The notes under the pieces: generated by a model | What the model saw: only the letters and a program-made list of their open reading frames with translations | What the model was told of the DNA's origin: nothing | The model's database searches: none | Program-made: the position numbers and the translations under genes | Assembly (NCBI GenBank): GCA_037178625.1 | Contig: CM074136.1 | Span: 1,798,001 to 1,862,000, forward strand | DNA from: Skeletonema tropicum | Taxonomy: Eukaryota > Bacillariophyta > Thalassiosirophyceae > Thalassiosirales > Thalassiosiraceae | Direction of reading: 5' to 3' | DNA: 64,000 bases | In this document: positions 9,824 to 20,667 of the stretch, in pieces | Layout of the letters: each line of letters opens with the position of its first letter | How positions within the stretch are numbered: position 1 is the first letter of the stretch

Positions 9824-11123
9824 ATGGTTATCGGCAGAAGACTGGCGCAGCCACGCCTGTTGACGTTCAACAGCCCTCTTGGCATCGCGACTTTTGCCGC
9901 GGCAGCACTTTTGCTCTCCTCTCAATTCAAGTTACTCCTATCATTAACTGGGCTCCGTCCAAAAGTTCTTGAGGATGACCTCGGCACTACAGTCCCGGTA
10001 GAGTCAAAAGCGCCAGTTAATCAGCATGGACTGGTAAAGAAAGCATCGAGCAACTCAACCAGCAAACGCATAACATGTGATGCATCCCCTTGCAATGGTT
10101 TCTTTGCGTACGACGGCCCTAATAAAGACAAGGAAGCTGCATTGGATGTCCTTGAGAAGGCAGTTGCGAAGTATAATTATGCAGGTGAACGTAACAATGA
10201 GACCCATAATAGAATGATTTTCATGCCAAATACAACAAATCACCCAAGTTGTGTCATTGAGTGGAAAGAGAGCAGACCAAAATGGGTCGACAGGTAAGAG
10301 TGTTACATCAGCCTCAGTATATATGCATATTCCAACAGCTTGGAGCAAGAGAAGCATTGTACAGCTCAGCGTGTTTTCTTGTATTGTATTGATGTTGAAA
10401 CTTATTATGATTTACATACTTTTACCTTTCACTTTCCACCCCTCTACACGAAACAAAAGAGGGATGAGTGCAAACGCAGAAGATGTAACAATCTATGATG
10501 CCTTCTTCAGCAGTGATTCATTCAGAGGGGAGAACCACACCTACATGGAAATCGGTGCCCACGACGGAGTTAGGGAGAGCAACTCAAGATTCTTCGACAT
10601 TTGCCTTGGTTGGAATGGGCTCTTAGTCGAACCCCACCCAAAGAATTATGATCGAACAGTGCGGCTCCGTCCAAATGCACACCATTTGGGCATTGCGCCT
10701 TCGTGTTCGGCGAATGAAAGTGGAACAATACTTTTCCCTGAGCACATGTATACAAGTGCTCAAGTGAATGAGAAGGGCAGCAAGATTGAGATTCACTGTG
10801 GTCCATTGCAGTATTATTTGGACGCTCTTGAGATCCGTCACATTGATTTTTGGTCGCTAGATGTGGAGGGATCTGAGCTCAAAGTGCTTGAAACGGTTGA
10901 CTTTGATCGCACTCATGTGGATGTGATCATTGCGGAATCGCAAAATAGGCTGAGTTATTTGCCGGAGATACAGAAGAAGGTGGGTGATGTGAGGTTGTTT
11001 CTCCAGAGCAAAGGGTATTTGATGATAAATAGTGTGGTAGTAACAAAGTCCGATGTTTTTCTTCACAAGCGGGCATGTCCAAGTCATGGCAATATAAAAG
11101 AGTGCAATGCCGTAAGCAGATAG
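9824..11123 (+). CDS. FkbM-family methyltransferase-like membrane protein
   Basis: This is a predicted S-adenosylmethionine-dependent methyltransferase of the FkbM (Methyltransf_21) type; its acceptor is unknown. There are two exons, 9824-10293 and 10460-11123. The donor CAG^GTAAGAG is excellent, and the acceptor after AAAAG keeps the frame (codon split AG/A). Exon 1 gives a signal-anchor helix at about residues 20-42 ([20 protein letters not shown]), so the protein is probably a type II Golgi or ER protein. Exon 2 holds the SAM-binding start [13 protein letters not shown], the strand [11 protein letters not shown], and [15 protein letters not shown] followed by IAESQNR, all typical of the family. 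The hydrophobic stretch that can be read in one frame between the exons is intron. Exon boundaries are by inspection. Confidence 0.7.
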
Positions 11124-11178
11124 GAAGGCTATTTCTTAATAGTAACACGCAATTTAATATGAGGTGTTATGATGGAAA

Positions 11179-12836
11179 TCATGAGAAATCATCCAAAATA
11201 ATCTCGGGCCAATCGAGATTCTTGCGATAATTGTGCTGCATTGCATTGCTAATGTCATTGTCTTTGAACCCATCTTCTCCAAGTACTTGTGTACGGAAAT
11301 AGTCTGTAAATCCTAAATCTCGATCTTCAATGATGATGTTTGTATTTGAATTGTTTGCAGAAAGACCTGTTGTTGGCGACGCTTGGGGTTTCGAATCTTC
11401 TTCAGATGACTTGGAATTGAACTTCTTGAGTTTCCGTACAACCTGTTTTACCTTTTCGCCAAGCTTGCTATCACTGCTGGTTGTGTTGCCGATCGTATCG
11501 TCAGTCGTAATGTTGTTCTTGTTGTCATTGTACTCGTCAGTCATTGCCTTTTGCACTTCATGTGTGACTAGGAAAGACGGTTTATGATAATTGCTCGACG
11601 GATTCTCTTCATCAGTACCATCATCAATGTTATCATCATTTGATGTTGCTGATACTACTACTGATGATGATGATAATGATGGCGATGGTGGATGTACTGC
11701 CAATGACGACCGTGTTGATGCTGTGGGAGTGATCACCTCTGGCAATTTCTCCTCCCTATCCCCCTCCTCCATCATTGGATCCTTCATCCTCCACCGTTCC
11801 ATCTCTGCATCCTTCTGCAATTCCTTCTTGGCAAATCTCCAAGTAATCACCAGACCAATAATCCCACTTGCAATACCAGTCGAAATCAAAATAACACCAA
11901 ATACATTATCCTCCAATATATTACCAGCACTACCCTCTTGACTAGTATACATCATACCACTTGACACAGCGCCCAAACAAACCAAAAACAAATACCACGG
12001 CAACACCGCCGGCATGGCCAACATGAACGATACCATATCCACACCCGAAATCCCAAATATATAATTCAATACACCAAAGGGTATTAATGGGTTCAACCTC
12101 ATTAACATCATGACCCGAGTGAATTCTTGACTATTGCCACATCTACCGCACGTAATATTGGATACCGTCGTAGTAAAATCTCGACCAAATCACGACTTAG
12201 ATAGCGTGCCCTCCAAAATCCCAATGAGCCACCGATGAGTGTACCGATAAAGCTGGAGAACCATGCTACCATTATACCGCTCTTTCCGTAGACATCTTGA
12301 AAGATGAACCCACTTGCAAATACGAATAAGGATGGTGGGACAAAGAATAGCGTTAGGAGGCTCATCATGACAATGTAGGAGAGTACGGCAATGTCACTGT
12401 AAAGTGCCATCCAATCGAGAAAGTCGGAGGTGAAGGTAGATATATGAACATTGTTGTAGAGGATGTATTCGATGAGGACTAAAATGAGGGATGCGATGAT
12501 TAGGAAGGATAAGAGTTTTTTGGTACGGGAGCGGTTGATGAAGTAGGTGAATAGTTCGTGGCATAGGCCTACTCGTTGTTCTTCGACTGTGGTTGCTGTT
12601 GTTGTTTCGAATTCTTGTTCCGCATCAATAGCCGCTTTAGTCTTAGCTGGAGTCGATGACCGAAAGTCAGTCTTTGCATTCGGCGAAGACATTTCAATAA
12701 AGCCCTGATGACTACTGTTTGGCATTTCCTCCTCCAACATAATTGTGTGAGAATTATCCGCAAGAGCCTCCCTCAGAGGTGATTGATGGGAAGCAAAGTC
12801 ATCTCTGCGTGAGAAGGATAATTCCATTCTCGCCAT
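11179..12836 (-). CDS. VTT-domain (TVP38/TMEM64/DedA-like) membrane protein with a frame break
   Basis: SNARE-associated Golgi (VTT) family proteins are polytopic proteins of the secretory pathway, some acting as lipid scramblases. From the start at 12836 the N-terminus is cytosolic, followed by a helix near residues 92-112 (LLSFLIIASLILVLIEYIL). The family core follows: FVPPSLFVFASGFIF and GTLIGGSLGFWRARYLSR. At about 12115-12125 the frame must change by -1 (or +2), and the VTT match resumes without a gap: VMMLMRLNPLIPFGVLNYIF, then MPAVLPWYLFLVCLGAVSS. The long acidic/Ser-rich C-terminal tail ends at 11179. No intron can be drawn across so tight a junction, so this is either a sequence error or a recent null mutation. 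Confidence 0.65.
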
Positions 12837-13002
12837 TTTTGGCTATGGTGGTTATCGTGGCAACGGATCGTGTGCAATCGTGAGAAGCACTCTTGCTCTT
12901 GCTTGGATGCGACGCGATATGTTATGTTCAAAAATAATAGAACCGTTATGATTGTATAAGACTGCAGAGTATTTTGTGGAATCCAAGTTACGAGAACTTT
13001 TT

Positions 13003-13016
13003 ACCCTAACCCTAAC
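13003..13016. repeat. Telomere-like ACCCTAACCCTAAC motif
   Basis: Two CCCTAA units occur about 170 bp upstream of the VTT gene start. It is too short to be an interstitial telomere; it could be a promoter telo-box or chance. Confidence 0.4.
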
Positions 13017-13144
13017 GATCGAGCTATCGAGTAGAATTCTTCTGACTGTATCTGCCACTTATCTCTCTAGTCTCTAGCCCTGTCAATGCCACTGATGGTG
13101 TCATCTTGTTTTTGTTTCTTATTATTTGAAATCGGCTTTTCATA

Positions 13145-13256
13145 TTGACGGGCCACAGGGAAAGCCCTCTCAATTGACGACGCTTTTGCAACCAGAAACA
13201 AGTAACAAATAACTCAGATAGAGGGCCATTTAGCGGGTCTTGCCCGATATATTACT
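13145..13256. mobile_element. Short MITE-like element
   Basis: The left end GACGGGCC...AAAGCCCTCTCAATTG and right end GATAGAGGGCCATTTAGCGG...TTGCCCG are imperfect inverted repeats. A related, longer arrangement occurs at 20000-20325, with the same CCTCAATTGA left block and GATAGAGGGCTATTTAGCGA right block. No coding capacity. Confidence 0.45.
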
Positions 13257-13285
13257 AGCTGTAGCCCGCAAAAGAAGAAAATCTA

Positions 13286-14804
13286 TAGCTGTCTTAAATC
13301 ACGGACCCTACGGGGTAGCGTATGTACGTAGGAATAGTATGTAGCTCCATCCGGCACTTGAGAAGGTCAGAAGAGCCCCCAAATGTGTTTTTGGCCACCA
13401 CCAAAAAGTTCCACCACCGCGACAATCCACCACGCCATGGCACCATTTCCGCCATAAAAGTGCCATAACATAAAAAATCGCACCTCCTCCATTACATCCA
13501 CAGTAGGTTGGGTATGGTAGTCCATGAATAGCTTAGAACACAAGGAATCCAAAGCCGAGCCTACCCAACTTAGTTATTAAAGAGCAGAGACGCAAATCAA
13601 AATGCCGCTATAGCAGCGCAAATTACCATCATCGTAGCATCATCGTCCAATTCCACTCAATATGAATGGTACAATCGGCCTCTCTCCATCAACCCTCGCC
13701 GACGCTTATACATATAGACATTGGGTGTCGGTGTGATTCATTGTTAGTGACTTCATATGGCCATAGCACTCCTTCAGGCACCATGTTGCTGCTGCACATC
13801 ACATCATCGATTACACACAAATGTCACCCATTTCATTGCTCTATTCCGACCTCTGATCATGACGAGACAACTAAACACGACAGGAGAGCTCTCAATAATA
13901 TGGAAGGATCGCTTTGTGCCATGGAGCTGTTAAGGAGATCCGATTTCACTGACTACACTACCATCGGCGAACTCAGCCTTGGTATCACCATAGCCCAACA
14001 CATGGCCATTCCTCGAACAAACTGCAATGGTTTCGTTGTTCAATCCAACCTCACCATCCGACAACAAAGGCACAGCAACTATTGCATTTGATTGGAGAGA
14101 CAGGGTCATAGTTGTGTGACTTGAAGTTCAATCAGGGTGGAATAAGTGCACATATTGTCTCCGAAGAAGGCTGTTGTTATGGCGCTACATTGCTCTGAAT
14201 AGATCTGAGTGGAATCTTCAGTGACTTGTTATGATTCTCCGGTTTCAATGAAGTAATGGTTGACGGATAAAGCTGCATATGATCACTGCTGACATCGTTG
14301 GAATGCACAAAGTGTATTCTCTTGTAGGAGATAGGTGTTCAAACACAAGTGTTTGTGTTGAATGACAGGGATCTGTGGGCCTCAAAACGAATTATTATGC
14401 AACAAAAAGATATACACATTCATAACATAACTGTATAATCGTTATTTTAACAGTGTTTGGTGTCGATAGTGCTGAAATATTTGTTATAGCACCATCGTTC
14501 ATTGATCACGGAGGAGATGAGGATAAACATCCATGTGCACTGATTGGCTTTTATTTTGCATCAAATGTAAAAATCGGTACATATCAAGTCACTTCATACA
14601 TTCATATATATCCATATAAATACCCCGAGCATTACATCTTTTATATAATAACACCATGCCTCTAGTAAAGTACGATGATCGGGCGGAAATCCCATGGTGA
14701 CGATGTGCTCGATGATCGTTGGCGCCACTTTGGTACCGCTTCTTGGACGATTCCTACGTACAGAAAAAAATCTACCTCATAGGTTTGTTGATTTAAGACA
14801 GCTA
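13286..14804. mobile_element. 1.5-kb TIR element with TA flanks, related to the DDE transposon
   Basis: The ends TAGCTGTCTTAAATC (from 13286) and GATTTAAGACAGCTA (to 14804) are exact inverted repeats. Imperfect pairing continues about 55 bp inward to a sub-terminal TACGTAGGAAT (13325) and its reverse complement ATTCCTACGTA (14750). The dinucleotide TA flanks both sides. The same design, AGCTGT-containing ends with TA flanks and a sub-terminal ATTCCTACGTA, is seen in the transposon copies at 20668 and 24722, so this looks like a non-autonomous relative. Short open frames inside (for example 13666-14091) show no recognisable motif. Confidence 0.65.
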
Positions 14805-14806
14805 TA

Positions 14807-15484
14807 CAGTTCTCAGATCCTGGGGATTCATATCATTTTTGAGCGGGAACGAAATCGAAAAGGCCTCGTTCGAATCGAATATTAAAGCTAGATAAATCAC
14901 TTATTGAATGTGGCCAATAGTGTGATATTCGAAGATGCAAACCATCATATTATGTTCACGACATCGACGACAATGGAATCTAACTCTACGTCCTCTTGCG
15001 AGTATGCCATGTATTCGTCCGCTGTTGTGGCTATCATACTTTTCGAGATATGGCCATTTCAAATTTTTTATTCGGCTGTTGGCTGCCGACGGATGTCGAT
15101 GGGGCCTCTATCTTATATGGCTTGTATGTGCCCATCTAGGTCGACACATCATCATTTGCAGCATCCACACTCGCTCTACTATCTATCCGATAGACTCCAG
15201 AAGCTTCATGGCACATAAAAAGTCATACAAGTATGTGTCCTTGTGCCTTCTATCGGATGTGTATTTACGGAGGCTTTGAACCGATAGTGACATCAATGAG
15301 GCAGTATGAATGGTATTCTTGCGGTGTTATGCATTTTGGGCGGTGTTGGTAATGGCTCAGGTTGGTTGGCAATGCCATTGCATCATATGGGATGTGTTAC
15401 GGATGCTCGAGTATGTATACTTCGTATTCGATTTAAAAATGATTTTGCAAAGAAACCATCATTTCAATGCATCCTACTTAGGAG
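14807..15484. other. Intergenic, no supported gene
   Basis: Several overlapping short open frames occur here, but none has recognisable motifs or splice links. It is probably upstream sequence of the 15485 gene. Confidence 0.4.
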
Positions 15485-18444
15485 ATGTCATCGCTGTCCT
15501 CAGGGGCGTTGCAAAAAGCAACTCGGAAAGCAGTTGCCTATTTATTCAAGAATAATCCTACTTTGCGCCATCAACTCTTCACCGACAAAGCTCTTGCTAT
15601 TATTCTTCGGGATGAATGTGGTTTCGTCGATATCGATGCCGATACAGTTTCAAAGGCCTTTGCGTCGGGCGGAGAGACCAAGTACCCAATGAAATTGAAG
15701 GACATGGGTATTGAATACAGTGGAGATGGTATTCTTTTCGTGTATAAGGCGCACAGGCTCCCGGATGGACAATATTTCTCTGCAGTTGGTTGGTTTAATT
15801 CAGTCGACGAAGCACAAGTAGTTCACCCCGATATCCGCAGGAAGCTCACGAACATCGCATTCAATGACGGCGAAGTGAAAGCTGCATTCCAGAAGCATTT
15901 AGACAAGAATCGCAAGAAGAAAGGCAAGGCTAGAAAAACGAATAAGCGTCCATCATCATCATCATCATTGGAGAAACCACCGCCAAAGAAATTGGATGCA
16001 ACAACCTCAGCCTCAGATACCGCTCCAGTCGAACAAGAGCAAGAGAAGGCATCGGAGGAACAGCCAGCAGAAGTTCATCGCCCTGCCGCACCTACGCCAG
16101 AATTATCGACCAATACTCCTCTACCAGCTGCCACCGCTGCCACTGCTACACCAGAGTCAAATGAATGTACGGTGACATTTTCGATGGGAAGCATGTGCGG
16201 GACAATGACAATAGATGTCGGCTCAGCGATGTACAAAACATTGTCTATATTTTGCGTGCAGGATCGACGAGTCGAAGGAGTCCACAATGTGGAAGTACGC
16301 GAGATGGAGAGTGAAGAAACAGATCAACATGCTCCAGTTCAACAATCTGAAAATGGAAGAAAGCCATACACGATTACTTATCGTGATGTACCGCTTCCCA
16401 ATGGTAATATTATTCACAACGTTCCTGCAAGTCATGATGTTGTCATGTGTAACGATTTGTCCATGTGGCGAAAGAAGGCAAATTATATTGACAAGCTGAA
16501 ACATCTGTTCAAAAGAGACCGAGGAAAGACGGTGATTCCAGATCAGCTTCTTGATTTCTTGGCTACTGTCAGTCTACAGAACAGTGGTGGATCTGACAAT
16601 GGCACCGTCACCCTCATTGCTGCTACGGCGCTAGTCATTATTCGCGCCATAGGTATTACAGAGGACGAAATCAGCACCGAAAGTATTACGAAAGGATGCC
16701 CATGTGAATCAACAATCGCTCAGCATGAGTATCGCGCTGCTGCAAAGCTAATCATCTTGAAAACCAGCCAAATTAATCGAAGCGGAATCAAACATATCTC
16801 CTTGACAACAGACGGTGGCGAGCGGAAGAAGATGTCCCATATGGTGAAGGTGCTCCACTACCTTGAAGTGGACAAAGATGGTAATCCAGATGGCATCGGC
16901 AATTTTGTTGTCGACGTTGATACTTGTGGCAAATCAGCTGACGAAATCACCGGTGGAATCGAGAGGAGCTTAGTTCCTATCAAGAAACTCCTTTCCGACG
17001 ACATAAAGATTTCTGGCCAAACTGGTGACTCGGGTGGAGGTGGCGCTGTTCAGTGTCTCTTCCCTAAACTCAAAGAAAAGGAGGTCTTGGACTTGTACGC
17101 CAAGTATATTGCATGCATGCTGCATGCGCAGTGTAAGCCGTTTGAAGTTGCATGTAAAAATGCGTTTGGAGAGCAGGGCCTAGGCAAGTATACAGTGTTC
17201 CAATTGGCATACTCCGCCATCACTCTGTATAGGAAGATTATTGCTCAAGGAGGATTGGCTCTTCTCGACAAGTACTCTGAGAAACTTCATGAAGTACTGA
17301 AGAATAGTGAAGAATGGGGAGTTGAAGGGACAAACATGTTCCGACAAGCAATGGATGCACACAAAGCAAAGATTGATGACGAAGACTACGATGAAATCAA
17401 AGAGTTTGCTCAATCTCTTCGGAACTTGCAATTGCCGGTAATGACAAGATGGAAGTCTGTTCCCAAAGCGCTAGAATTTTTGGTAGACAACTGGGTTCCT
17501 ACGTACTTCATGAGTGTGGTGATCATCCAAAAAGAAGGATCAAAATCTGCCATGTATCAGATTGCGTGCGATATTGTGTCTATGATGACATTGCGACCAG
17601 ATGTGGGAGAGAGTGAAACTGATGCTGATGTTGACATCGATACTTCAGAGGATGATGGATCCATACAAGGTAGCGCTGATGAAAGTACAGCCGCCGATGC
17701 GCCGCTACTGCAAAAAGGCGAAACGCCAATTCTACTATGCCAGGCTTACTTCCTTGTTGGATTTTCGAAATATTACTTTACTCCCTGGTTTGATTCTGCG
17801 ATGCAACCTGGCCCACTGTTTGGCTCGAAAAGTCATGGTCACAAGGCACGGCTTTTCGTGCAGCAATCTTACTTGATGAAGAAGGAGCTGGATGAAATGA
17901 TGGCTGGTGATAAATGGAAAGAACTGCCGGAATTCAGTGATTACATAGCCTCGCTAGATGGATTACCGAGTCTAGGTGATGTCAAGAAGGGGGGATTGGA
18001 GTTCATGACAAAGGCGGTGGATCTTTTCTTCAAGGATTACAAGAATAGCTCTATCAAGCATATTTATACGCATTGGACATCTCAAATGATGCTGGTCTAT
18101 ATCATCGGTGGAGATCCTGAGTTGGCTCGCGAATTCATCCGTTGGCTCAACGCTTGTAGAGATGGGGCGCTAGCAGCCGGTACATTTGAATGGTCGCAGA
18201 AGGAAATTGAGCTGGAGAACCATAAAACATACGGGAAAGCCATGAAGTCTGCATAGGCGAGGTCATGATGTACGCGACACAGAATTCCAATCCGGTCGAG
18301 ATATTGAAAGATCCATTCATTGCAAAAATCATCGATCCACTTCTAGCATCCCTACACTCAGAGAGTGTGATAAACTTCCTTGATAAATCAACTTGGCAGG
18401 AAGGGGATTATGAACCTGTCCGCCGTCAAATCTGTGAAGTGTGA
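15485..18444 (+). CDS. Transposase-like protein with hAT-type RNase H features
   Basis: One uninterrupted frame of 923 codons starts at 15485. A folded N-terminal region is followed by a Lys-rich linker with a Ser run (residues 135-165) and a Pro/Ala/Thr-rich stretch. The second half resembles the RNase H-like catalytic region of hAT transposases: LTTDGGERKKM near residue 440, TGDSGGGGAVQ near 512, an insertion-domain-like CMLHAQCKPFEVAC near 545, and MTRWKSVPKALEF near 653. In-frame reading stops at 18256. From about 18237 a -1 shifted frame continues with convincing coding sequence (HEVCIGEVMMYATQ, then EILKDPFIAKIIDPLLA) to TGA at 18442-18444, matching the helical C-terminus such proteins need. 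Terminal repeats were not identified. It could be a domesticated transposase or an old element. Confidence 0.45.
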
Positions 18445-18604
18445 GAAGCAAAAAAGAAAGAAGGCCTCAGCTTCTTGCAGGCAGGCCGGCCTTGGATTCG
18501 TTCATGTGCCAACATCATCGTCATCGTTGCCCCTTGCCCCCGCACTGGAATCTGAAGTGGCCTGTCACAGCTGCTTGCCACTGCCACGTAAAAACATTAC
18601 TCCA

Positions 18605-19777
18605 ATGGATCGACCTCTCCCCGCCTCCACCTCCAGTTCTTATCGCCACATCAGGCACATAATCATTGCCTCCATCCTAATACTATTCGTAGCCGTTCAA
18701 TTGCGATTTGGAAGTATTAATTATCAATTCATTACTAATCATCAAAATGATGTTGGGATGGCAGTAAACAATAAGATTGGCGATCCTCAACTAAGCCCGG
18801 TACAAGTTGCCTTTGGACTCTCTGGCAATCACCCAGGTTTCCTAGCTGAATTTGAAGTTGCATTGAAAAGTGTGCTCCTCAATGCTCCTCTGGAACGAAA
18901 CATTTCTATACACATCCTAGCTGACGAAGACGCATTTGCTAGTCTCAAGGGAATATTTAATCGCACAGAGCTCTCAACGTGGCTGACCCGTAATCCTACT
19001 GAAATCCATGCCTATGATGTGACTCCTGATGTTCCTCAGATGGTGGATGAAATCTACGATGTATTCAAAGCGCATAATCCCAACTATTCCATGGATACAA
19101 CACATACAATGGGAACTTACTATCGTCTGTTTCTTGAGAGGTATGTCTCCAATACATCAGCAAAACACATCCTTTACTTGGACACAGATGTTGTCATCAT
19201 GGCCAATCTAGAGGGTCTATGGGAGCTTGTAGAACGTCAACAGCGAAATGTTCTCTTCCACTGGGGAAAGAATATGTGTGCAGGGTTTGTAGTCATGAAT
19301 CTTCAGCGTATAAACAAGATCCTGCCGCTTGCAAAAGGATCTAACTATACATATACTGATGGAACGGCACTAGATATTGATGATCAAGGCATCCTCCAAG
19401 CTGTCAACATTAGCTATCCCAATGAAGTGAATGTGTTGCCACCTGGGTGGGACATGACTGTAACTGAAATTTGGCAATCTCACAATCTCCCATATGATAA
19501 GAAGTTTCCAAATGTTGGCATGCTTCATTTCAATGGTGGCGGAAGTTCAAAGGGGGCTTACTTTGGTGGTGAGAATGGTACTGAGCACAACTTTATTACT
19601 GAATTCAAGGATACTTGGGGCAGTGGAAAATTTTACGCTACCCTTCCATGGGAATGGGCACGTTATCAGGCAAAGAGTCTGGTAAGACCAGGCTCAAAAG
19701 GGCACCCAATTCAGTTCTTCTTTTCAAATGGCGTGCAAGGGGGACAGAATATTTCTGAGAGTGAACCTATGCAGTAA
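18605..19777 (+). CDS. GT8-like type II membrane glycosyltransferase, copy 1
   Basis: This is a predicted Golgi nucleotide-sugar transferase. I chose the ATG at 18605 because the second copy (27210) starts at the same place and the frame upstream is unrelated. A short basic N-terminus precedes one signal-anchor helix (HIIIASILILFVAVQL, residues 17-32). The lumenal domain shows VAFGLSGNHPGFLAEFEVAL, an RLFLERY helix, the metal-binding LYLDTDVVIMANL (DXD near residue 190), FHWGKNMCAGFVVMNL, and MLHFNGGG near the end. Several N-glycosylation sequons (NIS, NTS, NYT) are present. The order fits GT8/LARGE-like retaining transferases, but donor and acceptor cannot be told. The gene and about 140 bp of 3' flank are duplicated 8.6 kb downstream. 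Confidence 0.75.
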   Translation: MDRPLPASTSSSYRHIRHIIIASILILFVAVQLRFGSINYQFITNHQNDVGMAVNNKIGDPQLSPVQVAFGLSGNHPGFLAEFEVALKSVLLNAPLERNISIHILADEDAFASLKGIFNRTELSTWLTRNPTEIHAYDVTPDVPQMVDEIYDVFKAHNPNYSMDTTHTMGTYYRLFLERYVSNTSAKHILYLDTDVVIMANLEGLWELVERQQRNVLFHWGKNMCAGFVVMNLQRINKILPLAKGSNYTYTDGTALDIDDQGILQAVNISYPNEVNVLPPGWDMTVTEIWQSHNLPYDKKFPNVGMLHFNGGGSSKGAYFGGENGTEHNFITEFKDTWGSGKFYATLPWEWARYQAKSLVRPGSKGHPIQFFFSNGVQGGQNISESEPMQ

Positions 19778-19999
19778 ACGTGACGTAAACGTGAAGCAGC
19801 GTTTTGTGTCAAGCATAAGAAGTTTATTTTAGGAGTGTAGGGCAAGAATAATATTTTCTGCATGACACTTTTTTTCACGAACTACTCATCTTTTCCTTTT
19901 CTCGAAATTGTAGTCGATATACTTGGACTCAAACTATTTTAATTGTTGTGCATGTTGCATGTTGTGGCTGTTTCTTCCTGGCTTATTGGCTTTCCGTAT

Positions 20000-20325
20000 T
20001 TTCGGGCTAAATGGAAGACCCCCTCAATTGATGCCAGATTTGAAACAGAACAACTCAAGTCATAGACTGGATGTTTACGCTTAAAACTATCTAGACAACC
20101 GATGCGAAAAACACACACGGTGCAATGAATGCATTGGTTGCACGAACAACTAAAAGAGAATGACAGGGCGGCAGCAAGCAAGCTCGCTCAGACCTCAGAC
20201 CAGGGGATGACGGAAAAGCGGGCATAGAGTCCGGACAACCGCTTGCCTGTCCATCACCACAATTAATAATAACTAGTAGAGAGGATAGATACTGTAGATA
20301 GAGGGCTATTTAGCGAGATTTGCCC
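20000..20325. mobile_element. MITE-like element, relative of 13145-13256
   Basis: The left block TTCGGGCTAAATGGAAGACC and right block AGATAGAGGGCTATTTAGCG form an imperfect inverted pair and resemble the ends at 13145-13256. About 200 bp of additional unrelated sequence lies between them. No gene is present. Confidence 0.4.
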
Positions 20326-20329
20326 GCGA

Positions 20330-20665
20330 AATTGCCTTGGGTGGATCTGGAGAGAGTCGGAGGAGGCTGGTATAGGGGGCCCTAACCGATTTCAGGGGGT
20401 TTCCCCTCCTTTTCCCCCTCCAAGAAACCGGGGGGACGGCTAGTTAGAGGATTCTCCCGTGATTTCGGTCTAAATCTAGCCGAAATCGGGCAAAAAAGGA
20501 CTTTTTGCAGCTCAATTTAGACGATTTTGCCTCCTGCGAGCCACCCCGATTTCAGGGGGCGCCCCCGGCTCCCCCTTATATCCGAAAGCCTATCTGGAGG
20601 GCGCACACCAATTTCGCCACTAGTTAAAAAAAAATTTCCTACCATCCCCCTTTTCGGGGGTCACA
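20330..20665. repeat. G/C-rich low-complexity tract
   Basis: Runs of CCCC and GGGG alternate, and the block CGATTTCAGGGGG occurs twice (near 20389 and 20554). Short inverted pairs (CCCCTCC / GGGGGA) could form hairpins. No coding sequence is seen. It lies directly against the left end of the transposon at 20668. Confidence 0.5.
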
Positions 20666-20667
20666 TA

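Noticed and set aside
10251..10459. Hydrophobic N-terminal extension of the FkbM ORF
   Set aside because: It is read through the intron between a perfect GTAAGAG donor (10294) and the acceptor at 10459; splicing joins the upstream exon in frame without it.
13666..14091. 141-codon ORF inside the 1.5-kb TIR element as a transposase
   Set aside because: No DDE or DNA-binding motif is visible, and the composition is like surrounding non-coding sequence.
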